A stretch of 64,000 nucleotides of DNA from Stemphylium vesicarium (Eukaryota; Ascomycota; Dothideomycetes; Pleosporales; Pleosporaceae), in the NCBI GenBank assembly GCA_004380135.1, contig QXCR01000077.1, positions 1-64,000 on the forward strand, read 5' to 3'. The position numbers and the translations under genes were made by a program. This document shows, piece after piece, positions 42,483-52,643 of this stretch. Below the pieces are notes generated by a model that had not been told where the DNA came from, ran no database searches, and was given only the letters and a program-made list of their open reading frames with translations. Every line of letters starts with the position of its first letter. Within the stretch, counting starts at the first letter, position 1.

Positions 42483-43111
42483 TCAGGCCAAGTTGGACCC
42501 TACATGGACACTGGATACCTTGGCATGCTGCGGATATGTGCGGTCGAGGGCGCAAAAACACCAGCGGATGGATGGACGTCGCTATCACATTAGCATTGCA
42601 TTTGGAAGGCGTTAATCAATCTATCTTCTCAACTCAGAGACTTAGATACACGGGACGAACACACTGGGAAGATTGAGACACAAGGGGCAGGGATGATTTG
42701 TGGTCTATATACGTAATGGGCTTTGTTTCACGATGAAGGCGAGGGACTTGTCGCAGACTCTCTTTCTCGGGGGGTTTAATTTACCATAAAAAAACAGGTC
42801 TATGAGCATGGCGTTGGCTGGGGGTGGGTGGCTTCTCATCATCGCTCGCGCTGTGCGCCTTCGGGCGACTTCTGGGCTTGCGTTTTCTTTTGCATATTGC
42901 TGAATGGACATATCTTCACTTCAGGCTTGGTATTTTGACTACTTTGGTGTTTATGTGATGTAGTGTTGGACGTCGCCGTGACAGGTGTCAGATGCTGTCA
43001 GGTCCCACGCCTCCCGACATCCCCTTCTTGTCCATGCTTGTCGTGCCTACGGTTGCTCCCTCGATTTCTTGCTTTGCGCCTACGTGTCCAGCGATATTGT
43101 CCTTGTCGTGC

Positions 43112-43194
43112 ATCTGTCTCTGTCCGCCTCTGTCCCTGTTCGCCTCTGTCCCTGTTCGCCTCTGTCTCTATCCGTCTCTGTCTTTGTCTGTCTT
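43112..43194. repeat. CTCTGTCC-type pyrimidine minisatellite
   Basis: Repeated variants of CCTCTGTCCCTGTTCG (two exact copies) and CTCTGTCT units run head to tail. The tract is strongly pyrimidine-rich on the plus strand. Confidence 0.7.
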
Positions 43195-43892
43195 GTGAAG
43201 GCTTTTGACGACAGTGTCGCGGTAGTGGCTGTGTCGACATCATGTCTAGCTGGTCTGCTCGGAAATTCGTGAAGGATGTGCACTCGACCGGATTTTAGTA
43301 TAGCAGGTATTCTCGTGGTAGGGATTTCTTGGAGATGCAACAAGATCTTCGTGGAATTCACTCTGATCCACTAGGCATCTTCTTGTCTTCTTTGAGTCTA
43401 CCCGTTTTGCCCAACGCAACAGTCCTGCAGCTGTCGGTCCATATCTGGACCAGCACACACCCATCTCTATACGGTTTCTTGAGGTCGCGTAATTAGCTAT
43501 CCTCTTGACATACACCAGAACTTCTCTCACCACCTCCGCACGGACAATCCTGTCGCAGCCGCAGCCACGACAGCGTTACGACACCAAAAATCTCACATTT
43601 ACCTCCTTAACAAATGCTTCGCCTCTTACCTGTCTATACCGCCATAGTCTTTTCGAGACCCTGATCTAGCGGTTTAGTGCAGTGTGCTGTCCATATAAGC
43701 TTGCACACCGACTGCTTCAACCCATCTTTCCTTCCTCACACTACCACAACTTTTCTTCTCTAATACCTTTCTGCATCCAGATCTGCTTCTGACACAAGCC
43801 CTACTTCGGGATAACCTCCACCAACACTATACAAACCAACAGTAGCAAGCCTATCCTCCTCAAGAACAACAAGAGCCGGTCTCAAGCTCTAC

Positions 43893-43952
43893 ACTGCAGG
43901 CAGTTCAGTCAACACCACTGCAGGCAGTTCAGTCAACACCACTGCAGGCAGT
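43893..43952. repeat. 24-base direct tandem repeat, 2.5 copies
   Basis: Unit 1 (43893..43916) and unit 2 (43917..43940) are identical; a half copy (43941..43952) follows. The unit starts ACTGCAGGCAGTTCAG. It lies about 0.6 kb upstream of the Argonaute start codon, probably in leader or promoter DNA. Confidence 0.9.
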
Positions 43953-44443
43953 CTTTCCGTGCTCAGCACTTTCAAGTAAGTCATTGCTCAAGCTGCTTGC
44001 TCCTGCAAGACACCTTTGCCATCTGCACCATTCTGGTATTGTGCTGCTGCCGCCACTACAAACTGTCACGTCAAGCCTGCGGTACTCGCCGCGACGCTTT
44101 TATCCCCGCAGTCACTACAGCAATCCCATCACGCCTGCTCTTTTTGTTTCGACGTAATACATGACCCTGTCTTGGCATAGCTTTGTAGCCCACACAACTT
44201 TGCCTGCCTCACCTTTTGTTTCTTGCCCACCCCACCACATCGACGACATCAACTTAACTTTTGTACGCTCCCATAACTCACACTCCTCGTCTTTTCTCTT
44301 AGTCTCACTGCCTTGAGTACATGCGTGCGCAGCTTCTTCTTTTTTGAACTTTTGCTGACTTGCCTCAGACCCGATCAGTGATCCGGTTTACACGCTCACG
44401 CGATCACCGCCAGTTTTCCAACTGACTCCGATCTGAGGTCAAG

Positions 44444-44560
44444 GTACGTACTGCCATTACATGAGTAGCAACACGCGCAGGGCGCAAGCCCCCCGCTGCC
44501 GCTGCTTCAGCCGGCAAACACCGCTGTCTCATCTCTGAACACGACTAACATGGCGTCTAG
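44444..44560 (+). other. 5' UTR intron of the Argonaute gene
   Basis: A GTACGT donor at 44444, a GACTAAC branch site ending shortly before the acceptor, and TCTAG at 44556..44560 bound a 117-base intron. The ATG at 44569 follows 8 bases later. The signals are near-perfect, which also supports 44569 as the translation start. Confidence 0.65.
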
Positions 44561-44568
44561 TCACCGCA

Positions 44569-47500
44569 ATGGCTGGTCCAGCAAAGAAGCGCGCTCAGGC
44601 GGACAAGCAGCCAAATGGCTCGTCTAACGGCTCTTCTTCTGAGTCTCGCGACCCGACTCAGCGCTCCGTCCCGAAGCCTATCCCTCGTCTTGACGGCAAT
44701 CGCGACCCCAGTATCAAGGCTGTCGTCGACTACGCCAACCCCAACGACCTCAAGAACATCTCCGATTTCCTTGGCCTGGGTGGTTGGTACGCAGCTCGAG
44801 GTGTAAGTACAAACACTTTTTTCTTCTCAGCCCGCGCATGCATCATGCACACTTCCGTGCAAACACATCTTCCGTTCCTCCACATCGCCGAACATGCAAA
44901 CAACTCCGACTTCTCAACCCACCAATCTCTGTATGGTGCGAGGTCGGGGTTGTGAGCATCAAAGCACCCATTCCCTCACTCTCTGACTATCTTGTCTTCT
45001 TTATACCCATTCTTATCATTTCCGACATCTCATTTGGATCTTTTCACCTTTTTGTTCAAAAACCTGCTCCCATACCTTCATCTTTTGACTGTCCCCATCC
45101 TTCATCTTCATCATGGTCGGCCAAGTCGTCCTTCCCAATCGCTTCTACCAGGACACTTCTTTGTACAACCCGAGGCATGCGAACATCATTGTTGATAATA
45201 ACTACCAGCTTACTGCCCCGAACTCGCTGCCCCAGCGTCCCAAGAACTTCAACCAGTTTGGCAAGGCTGTCGGCATCACCCTCAACACCTTCAATGTCGA
45301 CAAGGCCCCGAGCACCGTGGTCCATCAGTACGATGTAAGTCATACCGTCCCACTACCCGTCACTTGTCCATTTCCTTACTAACACATTTTAGCTTCACTT
45401 CACTGGCGACGCCCTCGACTACACCAAGCGTGTCCTACTGAAGAAGATTTGGAACTCCCGTGGCGTCAAGAACGCTCTCGGGGAGCCAAACAACCTCTGG
45501 GTCTGGGACACCAACAAACTCGCATGGTCCGGCAAGCGCCTTGACCGTGACGACACCCGCATCACTGTCGACCTCGATGAAGAGGAGGGCCGTCCGACTA
45601 GGCCCGGCGCCCGCGGAAACAAGCATACCATTCACATCCGCTGGACTCGTCAGGTTGACTTCATCGGTCTCAATGCTTTCCTCAACGGACAAGCTGCGTG
45701 GTCCAGTGAGTGCATCGACACCATCAACTTCCTCGACCATGTCATGCGCGAGTGGCCGTCACAGCAATACACCCAGATCAAGAAGTCCTTCTTCCAGCGC
45801 GGCGAGCAGCGATTTGACCTTGGCGGTGGCGTTGAAGCCTTCAAGGGTGTCTTCGCTTCCCTTCGTCCTGTCCTAGACAACAAGTTCAACAAGTCGTTGT
45901 CCGTCAACGTCGACGTCGCCAACGGTACCTTCTGGCGTACCCAGGAGCTCACTCGTGCCATTGGTCAAGTGTTTAACTGCACCCCGCCGCAGTTCGCGAG
46001 CATGTTCAAGAATGCCGTCCGCGACTGGAGGGCTTCTAACCTGAAGAAGGACCTCCGCAAGTTCAAGCGTGTCGGCGTCTCGACAACCCACACTAAGGAA
46101 CCTACCCAGTGGACCATCGATGAGTTCGTCGACAAGGATGCCTCGCAGGCTACTTTCCCAGATCCTGATGACCGGAGCAAGAAGATTTCAGTCGCGGTAT
46201 ACTTCAAGCAGAAGTATAACATCACCGTCATGGCTGGCGTCCCTGTCGTTCGCATGACCAAGAAGATTCGCAAGGAGCCAGTCTACATGCCCATCGATGT
46301 CCTCAAGATCGACTCCAATCAGCGCTACACGACCAAGCTGAGCGACACCCAGACATCCAATATGATCAAGTTCGCCGTTACACTTCCCAAGGAGCGCTGG
46401 GCAGCTGTTCAACAGGGTGTTCGTCTCCTCAACTGGGCCAACGACCCCTACCTCCGCCATTATGGCCTCAAGGTCAATTCCAACGCCGCCAAGGTTGAAG
46501 CTCGTGTCCTGCCATCTCCCACGGTTCATTTTGGTGTCGGGTCCAAGGAAACTACTATCAAGCCAGCGGACATGATACAGGGACGATGGAGGCTGGATGG
46601 TCGCAAGTTCGTCATCAACAACAAGGACCGCCCGATCAAGGCTTGGGGTGTCTGCTGTGTCCAAGGACGTGGTAGCCCTCCTCCTCAAGCTGTTGAAGCA
46701 TTCGTCCAGAAGTTCGTCCAGGTCTATGAGTCTCACGGAGGCCTTGTAGCTGCCCACCCTCAGCATGGCAAGAAGCCCTGGATGGGTCCTGGCAATCTTG
46801 CTGATGGCGGTGAGATGGTTCAGAAGGTGTGGAACCAGACTGGCAATAAGTACGCGACGCCGCCCAACCTCCTGCTCTTCATTGTCAATGACCGCAACGT
46901 GGACGTATACCGACGTATCAAGAAGTCTTGTGACATCCGCTTTGGTGTCGCTTCCCAGGTCCTCCAGGCCAAACACGTCATGTCGGCGTCCCCCCAGTAC
47001 ATCTCCAACGTCTGCATGAAGGTCAACGCCAAGCTAGGTGGCTGCACCTCTGTCGCCAAGTCTCAACTCATCCCCAAGATTGCTCCAAAGTCCGCCAGCA
47101 TTCCCACGATGGTCGTTGGTGCCGACGTCTCTCACCCCGCTCCTGGAGCCGGTTCTGGTGAGGCTGCATCCTTCGCCGCCATTACTGTGTCCGCCGATGT
47201 CCACTTTGCGAAGTACTGGGCTGAGGTTCAAACCAACGGCAACCGTGTAGAGATGGTCACTACCTCCAACATCGAGGACCACTTTGGCTCCATGGCTCGG
47301 AACTGGATGCAGAAGATCGGTCAGGGCAAGGCTCCTCAGCGTGTCCTTTACATTAGAGACGGCGTCAGCGAGGGGTGCGTATTCCTGAACTAAATGCGAT
47401 ATTTACACTGACTTTATATTTAGACAGTATGCTGCAGTGCTCGAAGAGGAGGTTCGCGACATGAAGGAGTGCTTCAAGAAGCTGGGCTGCAAGAACCTGC

Positions 47501-48094
47501 CGAAGTTCACCGTCGTCATCGCCGGCAAGCGCCATCACATCCGCTTCTTCCCTGACACTGGCAAGGGCGACCGCAACAACAACCCTCTCCCTGGTACTTT
47601 GGTAGAGTCTGGCTGCACTCATCCGTTCGAGTTCGACTTCTACCTCTGCTCCCATGTCGCCATCAAGGGCACTGCTCGTCCAATCCATTACCAGTGCATC
47701 CTCAACGAGGGCGAGTGGCTCTCCGCTGAGCTTCAACAGGTAAGTTCTACTGCAGGCAGGCGCAGTCTGGACATTCCAGTCCTAACCCCGTCCCAACTTC
47801 AATTTAGACAAAGACACTAACTCCATATCCCCGCAGTTCATTTTCGAGCACTCGTACCACTACGTTCGCTCCACGACTCCGGTTTCAATCCATCCAGCAG
47901 TCTACTACGCTCACCTGGCCGCCGACCGCTCTCGTGCTCACTTGAACGACAATCCCGTTTCGTCAGGCAAGAAGGAGTCAAAGGCAGCAGAGCAGCAGTC
48001 CTCCACCGGCTCTTCCAAGCAGACCATAGACATCGCTCCTCTGATGCCCATGCAGAACGCGCGTGGTCTCAAGGACGTCATGTGGTACATCTAG
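44569..48094 (+). CDS. Argonaute (QDE-2-like) protein, 925-998 aa
   Basis: Certain exons are 45113/45126..45334, 45393..47374, 47424..47739 and 47837..48094 (introns 58, 49 and 97 bases; phases match). They encode the N domain (LPQRPKNFNQFGKAVGITLN), linker, PAZ region, MID and PIWI. The slicer residues D (GADVSHP), E (NRVEMV), D (YIRDGVSEGQY) and H (YYAHL) are all present, so it should cleave target RNA guided by small RNAs in quelling or sRNA silencing. An N-terminal exon, 44569..44800, starts MAGPAKKRAQADKQ and ends GLGGWYAAR. It joins in phase only by a GTGTAA donor at 44801 and an AAG acceptor at 45125; the stronger GTAAGT at 44803 would be out of frame. Alternatively translation starts at MVGQVVLPNRF (45113). 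The 3' end reads DVMWYI, with the bulky C-terminus typical of Argonautes. Confidence 0.93.
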
Positions 48095-50028
48095 AGTCGC
48101 TTGGCGGCTTTGAGAACCGGGTGGCAGTCTTCGGTTATGATGGAAACGATGGTCTGATACTTGGGTGGTTAGTATGCGATGGTGCGATTTTTTTCACGGT
48201 CCTTCAAGGAGCCTTTCATGATTTTGTATGACCCCAGGTAGCTTAACGGAATAAAAATGGTTGAACATGCCATGTCGCTTTCTCTTGCTCTGATGATGTT
48301 GAAGTCGAACATTTGGCTCTTTTGATCCTAACGCCGTCCAGGCTTTAACACCGGCAAGCGCTCGACGCAAGGAGACAGAGCCGCTTCATCCTTAAGACGC
48401 CATGGACAAGCGCAAGACAGGACATCTCGATGGTTGTAGTACCAAAGCCATGTCGCCTTGCGACTCAACATCCGGTGTCCGGACCCGGGGAGCCTGTACG
48501 GGACAGGCGACTGCCGACTTTGGGCTCGCCAACGAGACTATTGCACCAACCCTGTGCGTCTCCACAATCCGACAGAAGCCAAGACAAGGCGCTAATTGCT
48601 TTGCTCGATGGACATGTCGTCGAGATTGACGTATACAGCCGGTCGCCGTCTGACGTTGACCCAATGCGCGATGTCCGCCGGTTGCGGGAAAGAGTTTGTT
48701 TAGGTCGAACCATTACCGCAGACAGGACCTGTGGGGGGACACGGCGAGATGGAGGGCAGTTGTACGACGGGGCTTCAACGGGCAGCTGGTGTGGTGGAAG
48801 AAGTCAAGCCCTGGGTATGGTATAACGTCAACTTCACGCTCGTGTCGTCGCCTAATTAACGATAGCGAGACACGCGTTCGCGGTCTGCTGACTTGAGCAC
48901 TGAGGCGAATGTTCCAAACAGGTTGATGATGTTAGGGTGCTCTGTCTCGGGAACGCGCGGGGTGACGTGAGGGCGCATAGTGCCCGAGGTCTTGAGGAAA
49001 AAGTACAACAAAAGGAATTGGGGATCAACAGTTCGTCTCTTTGAATCCTCGGATCCTCTGACGTTGGGAAAACCACAAAGGTCCGCCTGGCGCGAGGGCC
49101 GATCAAAAAAGCTTTGGATGACAGAACCGAACCGTGCTGTAAGACCCGCGACAAACTTTACTCACATCGCAGAGCAGAAGCAAATCCTCAAAGACACGAT
49201 CCGCAGAGTCCGAAGCCAGGGCGTCGCTTCTCTCGAGCATTTCAAGGCCGAGCGCGGCACAACACGAATGCTAGGCTAAAAAAAAAGTATGTACCGTCCA
49301 AAATATTTACCTTCGCTCCACCAGCGACAAAGCGCAGAAGAGAAGGGGGTAAGCGAACGCATGATCATTCTAACCTCCATTTTCCCCTCCAAATCTCCAT
49401 TGATTGTGGATGACACAGAGTGAATAATGGGGTGTTCAGTTTTAATGAACAGAAGAGGATTGCGCGACGCGTTGGTTTTGATGGCTGCGAAGATTTCAGA
49501 TGACTAAGGCACGCTTGGTGGCATGCGGCTTAGTGGCTGCGCAAGGATTGAACGAGCGAATTGAGACTGGCGCATTGAGTGTGACGAGTACGGGATGGTG
49601 GGGCAGGGCTGCGGCAGGGGATTTTGGTGGGCGCGGGGCTGTTACGTTTTGTTGGCTGGCCTGTCAGGGTGACTCTTTTGACAACACCAAGGCCTTTGAC
49701 TGCGCTGGTAGTGATAAGAGGTGAATAGCAGACTTTTTTGCACTGTGGAACGTGGGTGAAAGGCTAACGTGCTGTGGTTGAACAGGCTCGCACTCATAAA
49801 AACAGTACTCCGCCCTACATCACCGAGATTCCTACACACGCACAACCCCAACTGCACTGAAGCACACGACACAAAAAGATTGCTTTCAGTCGCAACCTCA
49901 AGTACCACCAAGCACGCACAAAGAAACCCGACTTCTCGAAACCCCTCACCGCGTACACGGACACGGCCTGCCAGCCGACTCGACACTACACACTCTCTAC
50001 TCCCACAAAGACAATCCGCACATACAAC
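48095..50028. other. intergenic region, no gene recognised
   Basis: Nearly 2 kb between Argonaute and the PP28 gene. ORFs up to ~130 codons occur but overlap in opposite frames and are not protein-like. The last ~250 bases, with A/C-rich sequence, are the PP28 leader. Confidence 0.5.
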
Positions 50029-50829
50029 ATGTCTTCAGCACGCGGTCGCGGCGGCAAGTTTAACAAGGTCAAGCGTGGAGGCGGCAAAAAGTTCTCGCGC
50101 GACCTGCAACCGCTCAACGCGGATGGCGAGGTAGTCGGCATGTGGGGTGTGAGTATTTGGCCTACTGAGCATACCAGACACATATCTAACGCAAATCCAC
50201 AGGAGCAACCCGAAAAGGTCGACGAAGAGTCCTCTGAAGAGGAATCTTCCGAGGAAGAGTCCAGCGACGAGGAGGGAGGCAAGCCTGAGCAAGAAGAGTT
50301 GACGCGCGAGCAACGCCGTGAACTCGCAAAGAAGCGCAAGCAGGCCGCCATAGCGAAGAAGTCGCAAAAGACACCCGAGGCTGGCGACATGCCCACCGAC
50401 TCTTCGGAAGACGAAGACGACGACATGCCCGCAAACCCCAACCACACTGCCAAAGCCCGCACACAAGCCGCCAAAGCGCCCGTCGACCCAGACGCCGAGC
50501 CCGCAGCCGCCACCAAGGGCAAGGGCAAGCAGCAAGATATTTCTCAGCTCTCCCGTCGTGAGCGCGAGGCCCTCCAGGCGCAAGCCAGCAAGGACCGATA
50601 TGACAAGCTGCACGCTGAGGGCAAGACAGAGCAGGCCCGTGCTGATCTGGAGCGCTTAGCTCTGGTCCGCGAGCGAAGGGAGGCTGAGTCTGCGCGGAAG
50701 AAGGCTGAAGCCGAGGAGCGCGCTGAGCTGGAGAAGGAGAAGAAGGAGCTCATGGAGCGTGAGAACAGGAGGCGAGAGCAGGCCATGGGCAAGGCCAACC
50801 GCCTCGCCAAGGGTGGAAAGAAGAAATAA
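50029..50829 (+). CDS. PP28/PDAP1-type phosphoprotein (248 aa)
   Basis: Exon 1 (50029..50148) and exon 2 (50203..50829) flank a 54-base intron (GTGAGT donor, TCTAACGC branch, ACAG acceptor). The intron length is a multiple of three and has no stop, so the unspliced frame is also open (266 codons). The N-terminus is RG/GGK-rich, followed by long Glu/Ser clusters (EESSEEESSEEESSDEEGG), which are strong casein kinase 2 sites. The C-terminal ~75 residues match the casein-kinase-substrate PP28 domain: SRREREALQAQASKDRYDKL, HAEGKTEQARADLERLALVR, ERREAESARKKAEAEERAEL, a long charged helix ending AKGGKKK. Mammalian PDAP1 binds PDGF-A and RNA; the fungal role is unknown, possibly translation or ribosome related. 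Confidence 0.85.
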   Translation: MSSARGRGGKFNKVKRGGGKKFSRDLQPLNADGEVVGMWGVSIWPTEHTRHISNANPQEQPEKVDEESSEEESSEEESSDEEGGKPEQEELTREQRRELAKKRKQAAIAKKSQKTPEAGDMPTDSSEDEDDDMPANPNHTAKARTQAAKAPVDPDAEPAAATKGKGKQQDISQLSRREREALQAQASKDRYDKLHAEGKTEQARADLERLALVRERREAESARKKAEAEERAELEKEKKELMERENRRREQAMGKANRLAKGGKKK

Positions 50830-51364
50830 ATTCGGCTGTCTGCAAGTCGCTCAACCTTCAGCTCTTGATGGGACTACGAGATATGATGAGCGCCAGCAGA
50901 AAGTGGGCTGGCGGTATATACGCGGCATACGCTATGCTGATTAGACTAGACGAATATGATGGAAATTCACGATTCCAAGACCTGGCCGACCTTGCTCCAT
51001 GCGTCTATTTCGCTGCTGCTTTGATTTCAGACGCTGACACAGTGACGTCTGTGGTGGCTTCATGCGCACCCTACCGACATACGAACATCATTAGATCAGC
51101 TCCAGGCTACCTCCACACCAGCATGACATGTCGAATGTTCGACAACAGATACAAGCTCGTGTGCCAGACACCGAGCCCTCGCGGCGCCCTTGTGCCCAAG
51201 ACCCCGCCCTTGTGCCTCGCCTCACCAACGCGAAAGTTCACGACTCCGTCATCACTGGCTCCACTACGTAAACACCATGGTATCGCCACCGATGCTCCCC
51301 ATCATGCGCGCACAGTCGCCAACGCCATCCTCACCCTGCGCGCGCTATTTCGAGACGATTGAAC
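50830..51364. other. intergenic region, no gene recognised
   Basis: 535 bases between two genes on the same strand. One ORF (50865..51362) lacks coding character. It must contain the PP28 terminator and the promoter of the HNH gene; no clear motif seen. Confidence 0.45.
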
Positions 51365-52264
51365 ATGGCTGAACCGATTCCCACCGAGGAGCAATCCAAT
51401 TACGAAACATTCCGCGACTGCTTGAGCGAGCCCGTTCTCAAAGCCCTAGCTGCGCCTATCGAAAAGCCGAAGCCGAAGAAAAAGAGACATGCGAAGAAGG
51501 GATCGAAGAGCGGGAAGAATGAGATTGCGACGCAAGGCAAGGTAGTAGTAGACGCCCACAGCAATGAGGAAGGTCAAGCCACGGACGCGGAGGACTTGGG
51601 CGAATTCATCGAAGTATACAACACCCCTCCCATCTATCACGATCACAAGTCTAACACTTACCAGTACCTAAGTAGTCTGCTATTCCCCTGCCTGCCTCCC
51701 GACTTCCGCACCCTCACACACTCCATCTACACGTCCACGCCCTCCCTCCAAGAAACCTACAGCACCCCACTCTCAGCATCCACAATAACCCGGCTCCTCA
51801 ACAGCGTCCCTCCCCCAGCAATCGACAGCCTAGAATCCTACGCCTTGCTTCCCTCACCCTCCGACCCCATCGACCACCACAACCTGCTCACTCCGCTCTT
51901 CACCGCATACATAATCGCCGTCACAGCCGCGCCGCCCATCTGGTCTGCTACACGCGCCTCTGCGTGCGAGCTGTGCGGTCGCGACTGGGTCCCGCTCACG
52001 TACCACCATCTCATACCCAAGCAAGCGCACGCGCGCGTGTTGAAGCGCGGGTGGCATACCGAAGATAAGCTGAATAGCGTGGCGTGGTTGTGTCGCGCGT
52101 GCCACAGTTTTGTGCATCGGTTGAAGGGGAATGAGGAGTTGGCCCGCAGCTTCTATACTGTGGAGCTGATCCTGGAGGGTGGGACGGAGGGCGATGCGGA
52201 TGTGAGGGAGGAGGTGGTGAAGTGGGTGAAGTGGGTCGAGGGAGTTAGATGGAGGAGTCGGTGA
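51365..52264 (+). CDS. HNH-type zinc protein (299 aa)
   Basis: A single exon; the start ATG at 51365 follows an in-frame TTG that is not used. Residues 31-55 are a lysine-rich basic patch (PKPKKKRHAKKGSKSGKN), a likely nuclear signal. The C-terminal third carries an HNH-like zinc fold: C201-E-L-C204, the H214-H215 pair in TYHHLIPKQ, then an N in EDKLNSVAWL and C243-R-A-C246-H with H251. This order (CxxC, HH, N, CxxC/H) matches HNH endonuclease-type domains such as the small YisB/McrA-like proteins, so metal-dependent DNA or RNA cleavage is possible but not shown. Related eukaryotic HNH proteins are poorly studied. The 3' part (DVREEVVKWVKWVEGVRWRS) is short and charged. Confidence 0.75.
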   Translation: MAEPIPTEEQSNYETFRDCLSEPVLKALAAPIEKPKPKKKRHAKKGSKSGKNEIATQGKVVVDAHSNEEGQATDAEDLGEFIEVYNTPPIYHDHKSNTYQYLSSLLFPCLPPDFRTLTHSIYTSTPSLQETYSTPLSASTITRLLNSVPPPAIDSLESYALLPSPSDPIDHHNLLTPLFTAYIIAVTAAPPIWSATRASACELCGRDWVPLTYHHLIPKQAHARVLKRGWHTEDKLNSVAWLCRACHSFVHRLKGNEELARSFYTVELILEGGTEGDADVREEVVKWVKWVEGVRWRSR

Positions 52265-52643
52265 TGGGCTTGATGTGGAATACATAAGAGGATGTTGGAA
52301 GTCGATTTTGAGGTGGTAGTGGTAATATTGATTGATTAAATGATTGATAAATCCTCTGAGAAAAGAGGAAAAGAGTAGAAGTCAGGCCCAAGTTATCCCA
52401 ACTTGCAACCTTTGTCCTTCGCTGTGATGGGGTATCTACGGTAAAAAGGCCAATGCCAATGCCAATGCCGATGCTAATGCTCATGTCCCAACACCGGAAG
52501 CATGCCAATGCTATGTCCCAAACCCAACCATGCAAAAGAAAAATGAAGAGCTTGCTCAAAAGAACCCCAAGCGTCGACCAGCGACCCTCAAAGGAGCAGC
52601 CCAAATACTTATACACAGAACAAACAGACCAAAAGAGACATTA
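52265..52643. other. convergent 3' region with CCAATG repeats
   Basis: A 379-base spacer between convergent genes. It has a short tandem repeat of CCAATG and derivatives at about 52450..52485. It probably holds both polyadenylation regions. Confidence 0.55.

Larger units (their letters stand above)
42483..44443. other. long intergenic region / 5' leader of the Argonaute gene
   Basis: About 2 kb. It contains a pyrimidine-rich minisatellite (43112..43194) and a 24-base tandem repeat (43893..43952), then CT-rich sequence typical of a long leader. No coding ORF is convincing, although a basic frame (KRKRKPRSRPKAHSASDDE) on the minus strand near 42890 is curious. Confidence 0.5.

Noticed and set aside
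42800..42911. Basic minus-strand frame near RNA14 3' end
   Set aside because: KRKRK-like residues looked nuclear-signal-like, but there is no start codon, no splice support and no continuation.
46188..46976. 262-codon antisense frame within Argonaute
   Set aside because: Antisense shadow of the PAZ/MID coding region.
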